A stretch of DNA of 64,000 nucleotides from Clostridium sp. D43t1_170807_H7. Lineage in GTDB: Bacteria; Bacillota; Clostridia; Clostridiales; Clostridiaceae. How positions within the stretch are numbered: the first letter of the stretch is position 1; each line of letters starts with the position of its first letter. Below are positions 15,332 through 23,908 of this stretch, piece by piece. Location: NCBI RefSeq assembly GCF_015555905.1, contig NZ_JADNLK010000006.1, forward strand, positions 62,001-126,000. The letters run 5' to 3'. A program made the translations under genes and the position numbers. The notes under the pieces are model-generated. The model made no database searches. It had not been told where the DNA came from and saw only the letters and a program-made list of their open reading frames with translations.

Positions 15332-17914
15332 ATGGAGTTAAATGAAAAACAGAAACAAGTTGTATCAGAATTAAAGAATAATATTATTTTATTAGCATCA
15401 GCTGGAACTGGAAAAACAGATGCTATGTCTAGAAGAATAGCTAATATTATTAAAGAAAAAATGGCAAAGCCATCAGAAATACTTTGTATTACATTTACAA
15501 ATAAGGCTTGCAAGGAAATGAGTGAAAGAATTGAAGCAATAGTGGGGGCAGATGCTAGAGGAATTAGTATAAGAACTTTTCATAGCTTTTGTTTTGATAT
15601 AATCAAGCAGCAAGCTAAAAAAAGAACTGATATATTTACTGATTTTATAGTGTTTGATGAAGAAGATTGTAAAGAGCTTATTAGTACTTGTAATTATTAT
15701 GATTATCCTATTAAGGGATTAAAAGAGTTTGTTGATTTAGTAAAGACTGAAAGATTAAGACTAAATATTTATACAGATGATAACAAGGAAGATATTAATA
15801 AGATAATTAAATCTATATTTGAAGATAAAGAAGATAAAATAGATAAAATGTGCTTTATAGATAGAAGTTTGGATACAGATATGAAAGATTATCTTAAATA
15901 TAATGGAGCAAAGTTAGTTATTACTTATAACTCATTACTTAATAATAATCATGGACTAGATTTTAATGACTTAATAGAACATGCTTATAAATTATTTAAT
16001 GAAGAAGAGGTAGTAAATTCTCTTTCTAAAAAGTATAAGTTTATAAATATAGATGAAATGCAAGATACTAGTACATTAGAGTATTCAATAATTGAGAAAA
16101 TATTTAAAGATAATAATATATTACTTTGTGGTGACATATTTCAATCAATATATCAATGGAGAGGGGCTAATCCAGATATAATATTTGAAAAGTTTATTTC
16201 TAAGTATAATCCTAAAAAGATTATATTTGATAAAAATTATAGAGCTACAAAGAACTTAACAAATACGTCATTAGATTTTCTTAAGAATTCATTTGGTGAG
16301 AAAATAAGTGAAATGTATAAAGATGGGATAGAGTCTTCATCTAGTATCGAAGGTGACAAAATAATATTTTCAACTAAGTATGGAATTAGAAATGAAGGAA
16401 GATTTATTGTAGAAGAGATAGATAAGCTAATACAAGAAGGAATAGATATATCTAAAACTTGTGTTTTAACAAGAGATAATAAATATAATATTGAGTTAAG
16501 TAAGGCTTTAAGTAGCGCAGGACGTAATAATTATAGATTTATATTAGTAGATCAATATAAGTTTTTCAGAAGACAAGAAATTAAAGATATGATAGCATTT
16601 TTAAAAGTAATTGCTAATAAAAATGATTCTATAAGTTTATCTAGAATACTAGATAGGTTACCAACAGGAATAGGTAATGCAACTTTAAGTGATATAAATT
16701 CTGATAAATATAAACAAATAGGGATTACACTAGCTGATTATATTAATCCAGATTCAGTAAACTATGGAGAGAAATATTCTTTACTAATTAATGAACTTGA
16801 AAATAACAATATTATAGTTTTTGATGTAGAAAGTACAGGTGTTGATGTAACAGAAGATGAAATAATTCAAATAGCAGCTATAAAGATTGATAAAAATGGT
16901 AATGTTATAGATACATTTGAAAGGTTTGTTAAAAATAAAAAATCAGTTGGAACATCTGAATTTGTACATGGATTTTCAGATAAATTCCTAAAAGAAAATG
17001 GTGAAGAAAAAGAAATTGTATTTAAAGATTTCTTAAAGTTTAGTGAAGATGCTGTTATTGTAGGACATAATGTTCAATATGATGTAAACATATTAACAAG
17101 TGAATTAGAAAAGCTTAATTTAGGTAAGCATAAATTTAAAGGAATATTTGATACATTAGATATTTATAGAAGATTTTATCCTAATGCAAGAAATCATAAA
17201 TTAGAAACACTTAGTTCAATATTTGCTACAAATCATAAGCCTACTCATAATGCAATGGATGATATTTTAGCAACAGGACAATTACTAATTTATGCAGTTA
17301 ATGAGTATTTAAAACCAACTACTATGGAAAGAATGGCTTTAATGAGTAAATACTTAAAAAGTTTTAAAGATATAAGAGATAAATTAAATGATTTATTTAT
17401 AGCTTCTGAAAATATGAGAGCATATGAAATAGTAGAGTATGTAATGAATACTGTAGGATTAAAAAATATATATAAGGGTGAAGAAAGTAAAGCTAGGTTA
17501 GAACGTTTAAGAGACTTCTATGCCTTATTAAGAGATATGGATATCTCTGAAAAGAGTAATAGAGATTCATTACTAGATGTAATTAAAATTACAGGTTTAT
17601 CAAATGGAGAATTAGAAGAGCTAATGGTAAGAAGAGGTGGCATAACAAGAATACCAATAATAACCGTTCATCAAGCAAAGGGCTTAGAGTTTGATAATGT
17701 ATTTTTAGCTGGTATTCAAGAAGAAACATTCCCATCATTTATATCTGTAATAAATAATAATATGGAAGAAGAAAAGAAAATATTCTATGTTGCAATTACA
17801 AGAGCTAAGAAAAAACTATATATAACTTCAAATACTAGAGGGTTATATGGACATAGTAAAGATGTTAGTAGATTTATGAAATTAATTCCACAGAAGTATT
17901 TAGAGATTAGATAA
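15332..17914 (+). CDS. UvrD-like SF1A helicase with embedded DEDDh 3'-5' exonuclease domain
   Basis: An 860-residue fusion. Helicase motifs are in order: motif I ASAGTGKT (22-29), Ia CITFTNKACKEM, II NIDEMQDTS, III LCGDIFQSIYQWRGA, IV FDKNYRATKNL, then, far downstream, V VHQAKGLEFDNVFLAG and VI FYVAITRAKKKLYI. Between IV and V, at about residues 494-655, lies a complete DnaQ-like domain: ExoI IIVFDVESTG (Asp498, Glu500), ExoII VGHNVQYDVNIL, and ExoIII HNAMDD (His639, Asp644). All DEDDh ligands are present. The exonuclease thus replaces or interrupts the region where 2B normally sits. A 3'-5' translocating helicase coupled to a 3' exonuclease would degrade DNA ends. Location beside Zorya and McrBC suggests defence. 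Confidence 0.92.
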   Translation: MELNEKQKQVVSELKNNIILLASAGTGKTDAMSRRIANIIKEKMAKPSEILCITFTNKACKEMSERIEAIVGADARGISIRTFHSFCFDIIKQQAKKRTDIFTDFIVFDEEDCKELISTCNYYDYPIKGLKEFVDLVKTERLRLNIYTDDNKEDINKIIKSIFEDKEDKIDKMCFIDRSLDTDMKDYLKYNGAKLVITYNSLLNNNHGLDFNDLIEHAYKLFNEEEVVNSLSKKYKFINIDEMQDTSTLEYSIIEKIFKDNNILLCGDIFQSIYQWRGANPDIIFEKFISKYNPKKIIFDKNYRATKNLTNTSLDFLKNSFGEKISEMYKDGIESSSSIEGDKIIFSTKYGIRNEGRFIVEEIDKLIQEGIDISKTCVLTRDNKYNIELSKALSSAGRNNYRFILVDQYKFFRRQEIKDMIAFLKVIANKNDSISLSRILDRLPTGIGNATLSDINSDKYKQIGITLADYINPDSVNYGEKYSLLINELENNNIIVFDVESTGVDVTEDEIIQIAAIKIDKNGNVIDTFERFVKNKKSVGTSEFVHGFSDKFLKENGEEKEIVFKDFLKFSEDAVIVGHNVQYDVNILTSELEKLNLGKHKFKGIFDTLDIYRRFYPNARNHKLETLSSIFATNHKPTHNAMDDILATGQLLIYAVNEYLKPTTMERMALMSKYLKSFKDIRDKLNDLFIASENMRAYEIVEYVMNTVGLKNIYKGEESKARLERLRDFYALLRDMDISEKSNRDSLLDVIKITGLSNGELEELMVRRGGITRIPIITVHQAKGLEFDNVFLAGIQEETFPSFISVINNNMEEEKKIFYVAITRAKKKLYITSNTRGLYGHSKDVSRFMKLIPQKYLEIR

Positions 17915-18078
17915 AAATAAATATAAAAAATATTAGATTAAAGCAGTTATAAAAGTAAGTTTTGTAAATGAAAATTTATCGTTTAATTAACCACTATGAG
18001 AGATTTGTTTTTAAAGGAATTTAGTTTGATTTATAGAAAAGTATAGTATAAGAAGTAATATGGTAGGGGGATAATGAG

Positions 18079-18387
18079 GTGAGATTAAAAAATTTTATTA
18101 ATAATATTAATCCTGATAATGTAGAAAATTTAAAGCTTATTGGTGGATTTATATTTACAATAATTAGTGGAGTTTATTTTGTTGTTAATTATTTCTATAA
18201 TCAAATGTATAAGCAAAAAAATCAATCTTATTATGGGATACCGAGTAAGTATTTTCAAGGAAGTATAGAGGATAAAATATTTTATTTAATCTTAATAATT
18301 GTTTTAATTTCTATAATTTTTAGTTCATTATTATTAGTATATAAAAATTTTATAAAAATAGAACTGCTAAAAATACTGATAAACTAA
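18079..18387 (+). CDS. membrane protein fragment, N-terminal part of frameshifted gene
   Basis: A 102-residue product starting at GTG after AGGGGG. It has two membrane segments (around residues 20-40 and 67-88) with YYGIPSKYFQGS between them. The frame ends in TAA that overlaps the ATG of the next frame. Reading through an indel in the A5 tract just before the end gives a smooth continuation (KNFIK-NRTAKNTDKLMAW) into the next frame, so this is probably the first third of one broken gene. The alternative is a translationally coupled pair. Confidence 0.6.
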   Translation: MRLKNFINNINPDNVENLKLIGGFIFTIISGVYFVVNYFYNQMYKQKNQSYYGIPSKYFQGSIEDKIFYLILIIVLISIIFSSLLLVYKNFIKIELLKILIN

Positions 18388-19085
18388 TGGCATGGCTTGT
18401 TACTTTTGCTATGGGAGTTACTTTTTCAATTTTAAATATAAAAAATTTATTTGATATTATGGATATTATAGAGAATAATAGGTTTGCAATATTTGTTAAT
18501 AATCATATATTTGGAGTGTCAATCCTAATTGCATTGTTTTCAATTGTTGAAATTATATGTATTACATATAATGATGAAATAGGAAGCAAACTTAATGAAA
18601 AGCAGAAAAAGTACTTTAATATGTTTACTGATGTAATATTTGTTCTAGTACTTATTATGTTAATAGTAGCACTTGGCGTAAAGTTTTCTGTTAATAATAA
18701 TAGACTTAAATTATCAATAGTAATTACGATACTTTCAGTAATTAGTATTATAGGTATTATGTATAATAATGAAAAGTTGAAAAAGTACTTTAATATGTTT
18801 GCTGGGGTAATATTTGGTCTATCTTTTATTATGTTAATAGTACCACTTTTTGTAAGGTTTTCTTATAATCCAGAAAGTAAGACAATATACGAAACAACAA
18901 TTTATGAAGATAAAAATATGGCTATTTTATCTGATCTAGATGATAAAGTTTTAATAGCTGAATATGAAATAAATGAAAATAAAGAAACTATATTAAAGAC
19001 ATATAACTATATAATTGTAGATAAAGAAAACTTAGTTATATCATATAAAGATTTAGGTGAAAAAATAATTGTTGTAAAAGAATAG
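18387..19085 (+). CDS. membrane protein with internal repeat, C-terminal part of frameshifted gene
   Basis: A 232-residue product with about six hydrophobic segments and a soluble C-terminal tail of about 60 residues. It contains an internal duplication: KKYFNMFTDVIFVLVLIML and KKYFNMFAGVIFGLSFIML, about 60 residues apart, each followed by a V-x-FS segment. No ribosome site precedes its ATG, and coding-like sequence continues upstream in this frame, which favours a single gene disrupted near 18360. The family and function are unknown. It is the last gene before the right direct repeat. Confidence 0.6.
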   Translation: MAWLVTFAMGVTFSILNIKNLFDIMDIIENNRFAIFVNNHIFGVSILIALFSIVEIICITYNDEIGSKLNEKQKKYFNMFTDVIFVLVLIMLIVALGVKFSVNNNRLKLSIVITILSVISIIGIMYNNEKLKKYFNMFAGVIFGLSFIMLIVPLFVRFSYNPESKTIYETTIYEDKNMAILSDLDDKVLIAEYEINENKETILKTYNYIIVDKENLVISYKDLGEKIIVVKE

Positions 19086-19156
19086 TATGTTTAAAAATAT
19101 AAAACAGTGTATGCTGAAAAATATTATTAATTACAAAAGAACCATGAAGTTATTTA

Positions 19157-19216
19157 AAAATAAAAGAGATATGATATTTATATAGGAAGCACTTACTTAA
19201 TGTAGGTGCTTTTAAT
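19157..19216 (+). repeat. 60-bp direct repeat, right copy
   Basis: This copy is 55/60 identical to 10583-10642. It includes the hairpin AAGCACTTAC / GTAGGTGCTT and terminates transcription out of the preceding block. The mismatches cluster in a 9-base central patch, so the two conserved ends stand out. Confidence 0.85.
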
Positions 19217-19277
19217 AATTTTATATGATTTATAAGTAAAGATAATATGGATTGAAGAATATTTTATTGTAAAAAAT

Positions 19278-19297
19278 ATTGTATAATAAAATTAAAG
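19278..19297 (+). promoter_or_regulatory. putative -10 region upstream of mcrB-like gene, shared with ssp leader
   Basis: The 20 bases ATTGTATAATAAAATTAAAG are identical to 23775-23794 upstream of the ssp operon. They include a perfect TATAAT. No good -35 box at 17 bp is evident at either site, so an activator-dependent or extended promoter is possible. Confidence 0.4.
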
Positions 19298-19351
19298 TAG
19301 TAGAATAAATTTTTTGCGTAAACTTATAAAATAAAAGGAGATTTTTTAGAT

Positions 19352-21052
19352 ATGATAAAACTATCCAGAACATGGATTAGAAAAGATAATAAAGATAATA
19401 GATATATAGCAACTAAAAGAGTTGATTCTTCAACTTTTGGACATGGTACAGTGATACCACAAGCTTTACATAATGAATTTTTAGATAATTTATCAGTGAA
19501 GCTATCTAAAGGACAGAAACAGTTAGTGACAGTTATTTGTAATGGAAAAAGATACAAAAGTAAAATTGATTGGGTAAATAATAATGAAAATAGAAGAAGT
19601 GATGATGTCATAAGAATAATGTTTAATGATAAAAGTTTAAAAACATTATTAACAGAAGTATTAGAGATATCATACGACTATATTGTAAAGTATATTAATC
19701 AAAATGGTAAAAATCCTAATGAGTTACCAGAAGATTATGAAGAATATATAGATTTCTATAAAGGTAATGAAAAAGACACTTTTATTATCAAATTAATATC
19801 AAAAAAAGATGAAGAAAAAAATGATTTAGAAGATAATTTAGAAGATGAAGATATAATTGAAGACAATACAAATGAAGACTTAGAAAATGAATTTTGGAAT
19901 ATAGCTAATATAAATGATGAGATAAGCTATATTCATAGATACATATCTAGCAAAGGATTTCATTATAGTGAAGAATTAATTAAAAACTTTTATTTATCTC
20001 TTAAAACTAAACCTTTCGTAATATTAAGTGGTATTTCAGGAACAGGTAAAAGTAAAATAGTTGAGCTTTTTGCAGAAGCTATTGGTGCCAATTATAAGAA
20101 TAAAAGATTTACTCTAATTCCAGTAAGACCAGATTGGTCTGATGCAACAGAGCTTTTAGGATATAGAAATATTGAAAGTAAATTTACTCCGGGAATAATA
20201 ACAAGTGTTGCATATGAAGCAATGAAACATCCAGATAAACCTTATTTTATATGTTTAGATGAAATGAATTTAGCTAGGGTAGAATATTATTTTAGTGATA
20301 TTTTATCTTTAATGGAAACTAGAAAATTAAATGATGATGGTGAAATTATAACTGAAAATTTACTTAAAGAAGTTCAGTTCGGAAAAGGAGATATAGAAGC
20401 TATAGATAAATATGGAGATGTATACATCCCAGAAAATCTTTATATAGTAGGAACTGTTAATATGGATGAAACTACATTTCCGTTTAGTAAAAAGGTTTTA
20501 GATAGAGCAAACACTATAGAATTTAATAAAGTAAACTTAAAATATAATTTTCACATAGATTTAGATGAAGTTGAATTTAAAGAAAGAATTTATAGTAATG
20601 AATTTTTAAAGTCTAACTATTTAAAGATTTCACAGTGTAAAGATAATAAAGATATAGCAATTAAGGTTATAGATGAATTAATAAAAATAAATGATATCTT
20701 AGAAAAATACAATCAACACTTTGGATTTAGAGTAAGAGATGAAATAGTATTTTATATGATATATGCAGTAAAAAATAATATTTTTGATTTTGATAAGGCT
20801 ATGGACTATTGTATAACTCAAAAAATATTACCTAAAATACATGGAAGTAATTCAGACATTTTAGAAATATTAGTTAAGATATTTAATATTTTAAATGATT
20901 CTAAATTTAATGCTGAAGATTACTTAGATGAAAATACTTTAAAAGAGATGGCTAAGATAAGTAAAGAAAGCAATTATAAATTAAGTAGTGAAAAGCTTCT
21001 TTATATGATAAGGAGGTTTGTAAGGGATGGATTCACAACCTTCTGGCAATAA
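19352..21052 (+). CDS. McrB-like AAA+ GTPase of a McrBC-type modification-dependent system
   Basis: A 566-residue protein. The AAA+ core has Walker A GISGTGKS (residues 227-234), the McrB-typical VRPDWSDATELLGYRN, Walker B YFICLDEMNLARVEYY, and the McrB GTP-binding signature TVNMDET (Asn370, Asp372). The N-terminal 110 residues form a separate, presumably DNA-recognising domain that I cannot name (FGHGTVIPQALHNEFL and KSKIDWVNNN stand out). An acidic linker follows at residues 150-185. The downstream gene overlaps by 26 bp and encodes the McrC-like nuclease. The complex would translocate on and cut DNA carrying a recognised feature such as a modified base; the actual target is unknown. Confidence 0.9.
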   Translation: MIKLSRTWIRKDNKDNRYIATKRVDSSTFGHGTVIPQALHNEFLDNLSVKLSKGQKQLVTVICNGKRYKSKIDWVNNNENRRSDDVIRIMFNDKSLKTLLTEVLEISYDYIVKYINQNGKNPNELPEDYEEYIDFYKGNEKDTFIIKLISKKDEEKNDLEDNLEDEDIIEDNTNEDLENEFWNIANINDEISYIHRYISSKGFHYSEELIKNFYLSLKTKPFVILSGISGTGKSKIVELFAEAIGANYKNKRFTLIPVRPDWSDATELLGYRNIESKFTPGIITSVAYEAMKHPDKPYFICLDEMNLARVEYYFSDILSLMETRKLNDDGEIITENLLKEVQFGKGDIEAIDKYGDVYIPENLYIVGTVNMDETTFPFSKKVLDRANTIEFNKVNLKYNFHIDLDEVEFKERIYSNEFLKSNYLKISQCKDNKDIAIKVIDELIKINDILEKYNQHFGFRVRDEIVFYMIYAVKNNIFDFDKAMDYCITQKILPKIHGSNSDILEILVKIFNILNDSKFNAEDYLDENTLKEMAKISKESNYKLSSEKLLYMIRRFVRDGFTTFWQ

Positions 21053-23384
21053 TAAAGAGCTGATTTTTATAGAAACTGATGAAATATATTTTGTTATAAA
21101 GGGAAATGAAAATGCAGTAGGATATTCAGAAGAAAAAAGCTTAGATGTAAGATTTAATTGTAATATTATTAATTCTGAGTTTGATGAGAATATTCATTTT
21201 AAAGAATACAAAAATTATGAAATAGTAATTGAGGCAAAAAATAAAGTTAAAATAGATTTTTATCATGATAATACTAATATTAGAAATAAAGTAACTCCAA
21301 CAGGTAGAAGTGGTAAAATGCTAAGTGGAATTATTAACTTCAGAGGAGATGTAGGATATTCCGATTTATATGTTTTTGTAAATGGTAATGAGCATTTAAA
21401 GGTTACAGTAGAGATATTCCCAAGCAAGATAGATTATAAAGATGATTATAAAGAATTACTTAGAGATGTTAATGAAGAAATTTATAATTTAGCTTATGGA
21501 TTTTTAAGTAGTACTTATTTAGGTGCTGAGTTAGCAAATAAGAGTGGTAATACTTATACAGAATTTTATAGTATTTTAAATTATATTTATGAGAAGTTAA
21601 TTAAGGCTATTAATATTGTAATTTATAATCCACATCATGGTTTAGTTAAGGATAGTAGAATTTGCAAATATCATTCTTTAAGAAATACTACTAATGAAAC
21701 TATTAAGTGGCTTGAAAAAAGACCTCATGTTGTGAAAAATATTGAAGGAAGATATATTCCAAATGAGGCTTTACAGATAAGTAAAAGAGTCACTTATGAT
21801 ACAAATGAAAATAGATTTCTTAAGTTTATTCTTTTAAGAATAGTAAAGAAAATTGATATGTTTATTAGTAAGTATAACAAATCATATTGGAATAAAGATG
21901 AGGAAGTTATTAATAAGCTGATTTTGATGAAAAAACAGATTATGAAAATAGTTAATACTTCTTTTTTAAAGGAAGTATCAAATATGCATCAAAATATTTC
22001 TGTATCTTTAGTGTTTAGTATGGCTAGTGGATATAGAGAAATTTATAAATATTATTTGATGTTACAAAAGGGGTTAAATATTAATAGTAATATATTTGCT
22101 ATATCTATGAAGGACTTGCCATTATTATATGAGTATTGGTGCTTTATAAAAATAAATTCTTTATTAAGAAAAAAATATAAACTAATTAGTTCTGATTTTA
22201 TTAAAGTAAATAATGAAGGTATAGTAGTGGCTCTTCGTAAGGGGAAGAGTTCTACCCTTGTATATGAAAATCCTAGAACTAAGGAAAAGTTTAGAGTGTT
22301 ATATAATACTAATACTTTATCAGGGACTATTAATCAAAAGCCAGATAATATTCTTTCTATTGATAAGGGAAAAAGCACTATGGCTTATGAATTTATATTT
22401 GATGCTAAATATAAGATAGAAAATAGTAAGGATTATAAAAATAGGTATGGAGGAATAGGGCCTAAAGAAGAGGATATTAATACAATGCACAGATATAGAG
22501 ATGCTATTGTGTATAAAAATAAAGATAACAGCAAATATGAAAATTGTATTTTTGGAGCATTTGTACTGTTTCCACATAAGGATGAAGAGGAATTTAAAAA
22601 GCATAGTTTTTATAAGAGTATAAATGAAGTTAATATTGGGGCAATTCCTTTTTTACCTTCTAGTACCAAGCTCATGGAAGAGTTTTTAGATGAATTAATT
22701 AATGAATCATCTTATTCTACTTTTGAGAGATCGTTAGGTCAAATTGGTAATGATGAATATTTAAGAGATGAGTATTTTAATAATAGAAATGTTTTAATTG
22801 GTCCAGTTAAAGATGAGAAGCAATTTGATATAGTAATGGAAAATAATTTTTATCATGTTCCTAAGAAAAGTGTTGATTTTGTTAAGAATAAGGTTGAATA
22901 TGTGGCATTATCACAACCAATAAATAAGTTTAAAAATGAAGCAGGAATTTCTTATTATGGAAAGGTTATTGAGATAAAAGAAGTTGAGAGAAGAAAAATT
23001 AGTGAGTTACCTAAGGATTCTAATGAAATTTATTATTATATTAAAGTTGAAAAGTGGATTAAGTTACCTAAAAAGATTGAAGTAATGGGATATGCTGTTA
23101 GAAGATGTCTTTATAGTAGTGAGTATTTATTAAAAAATGCCACTATGATTGCTGAACTTTTGATTAAGAGTAAAGAAGAATATAGGGCTTGGTGTGAATT
23201 AAAGAGGTTTGGAGAGAATGCTGTTTTAAATGAAGATGATAATAAGGTAATGCATATGGAATGTGGTAATGGAAAGTTAGTTATTTTTAATAAGCATGAG
23301 GTTAATGTGTATAGTAAAGGGAATATTGAGAGGTTTAGTATTAGTGAATTTAGTAGGAATATACGAAGAGTAATTCAAAGGTGA
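21027..23384 (+). CDS. McrC-like DUF2357 / PD-(D/E)XK nuclease subunit
   Basis: A 785-residue partner of the McrB-like protein. The central half matches the DUF2357 family (LSSTYLGAELANKSGN, HSLRNTTNETIKWLEKRP, ISKRVTYDTNENRFLK). A PD-(D/E)XK core follows near residues 445-465 (MAYEFIFDAKYKI, with the Asp and Lys of the motif), and a stretch near 484 (NTMHRYRDAIVY) matches the late alpha-helix with Gln/Arg seen in these nucleases. The C-terminal 200 residues are extra. The start lies inside the 3' end of the motor gene with AAGGAGGT just before it, so translation is coupled. It is much longer than E. coli McrC, as usual for the DUF2357 class. Confidence 0.87.
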   Translation: MDSQPSGNNKELIFIETDEIYFVIKGNENAVGYSEEKSLDVRFNCNIINSEFDENIHFKEYKNYEIVIEAKNKVKIDFYHDNTNIRNKVTPTGRSGKMLSGIINFRGDVGYSDLYVFVNGNEHLKVTVEIFPSKIDYKDDYKELLRDVNEEIYNLAYGFLSSTYLGAELANKSGNTYTEFYSILNYIYEKLIKAINIVIYNPHHGLVKDSRICKYHSLRNTTNETIKWLEKRPHVVKNIEGRYIPNEALQISKRVTYDTNENRFLKFILLRIVKKIDMFISKYNKSYWNKDEEVINKLILMKKQIMKIVNTSFLKEVSNMHQNISVSLVFSMASGYREIYKYYLMLQKGLNINSNIFAISMKDLPLLYEYWCFIKINSLLRKKYKLISSDFIKVNNEGIVVALRKGKSSTLVYENPRTKEKFRVLYNTNTLSGTINQKPDNILSIDKGKSTMAYEFIFDAKYKIENSKDYKNRYGGIGPKEEDINTMHRYRDAIVYKNKDNSKYENCIFGAFVLFPHKDEEEFKKHSFYKSINEVNIGAIPFLPSSTKLMEEFLDELINESSYSTFERSLGQIGNDEYLRDEYFNNRNVLIGPVKDEKQFDIVMENNFYHVPKKSVDFVKNKVEYVALSQPINKFKNEAGISYYGKVIEIKEVERRKISELPKDSNEIYYYIKVEKWIKLPKKIEVMGYAVRRCLYSSEYLLKNATMIAELLIKSKEEYRAWCELKRFGENAVLNEDDNKVMHMECGNGKLVIFNKHEVNVYSKGNIERFSISEFSRNIRRVIQR

Positions 23385-23908
23385 TACAAAGAAAATTTGT
23401 GTTATTAGCATACCTAAGTTTTATAACAAATAGATAGAATATTTTATTTCAATAATATATTATGAATAACGGCAACAATATTCGACATAGAAGTTATGCA
23501 TATTAAAGCATAATTAGAATTGAATAAAGTCTAATATTAAGACTTTCTAATAGTGTAATATTTTAATTTTAAATATTTAAATATAAAATAAAAATTTAAG
23601 CGTGTTTATTAAAAATGTTTAATAAAATTTAAAATAAAAGCGCTGAAAATATATATTTAAGGAATTAGATGGAAAAAATAATTTTAAAATAAAATATATT
23701 ACCATAAATAGTATTAATATGCATAATATACACATGTTTCTAATATAAAATTCGACAAAATTAATTTATCTATTATTGTATAATAAAATTAAAGAACTTT
23801 AGGTAAAAATTGTGAGAGTATAATTTATATTAAATACTGATTTTTTAGTATAAAAAATAAAATATTATTAATTTGTATATAAAGAATATAACCAATGAGG
23901 GAGATGAC
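23385..23908. other. 524-bp noncoding leader before the ssp operon
   Basis: An extremely AT-rich stretch with no credible gene. It contains short dyads (AAAGTCT-N6-AAGACTTT near 23527; TTATGC-N8-GCATAA near 23491), two TTCGACA/ATTCGACA-like words near 23480 and 23750, and the 20-base word with TATAAT that is shared with the McrBC leader (23775-23794). The likely ssp promoter lies here. No terminator with a clear T-run was found. Confidence 0.5.
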
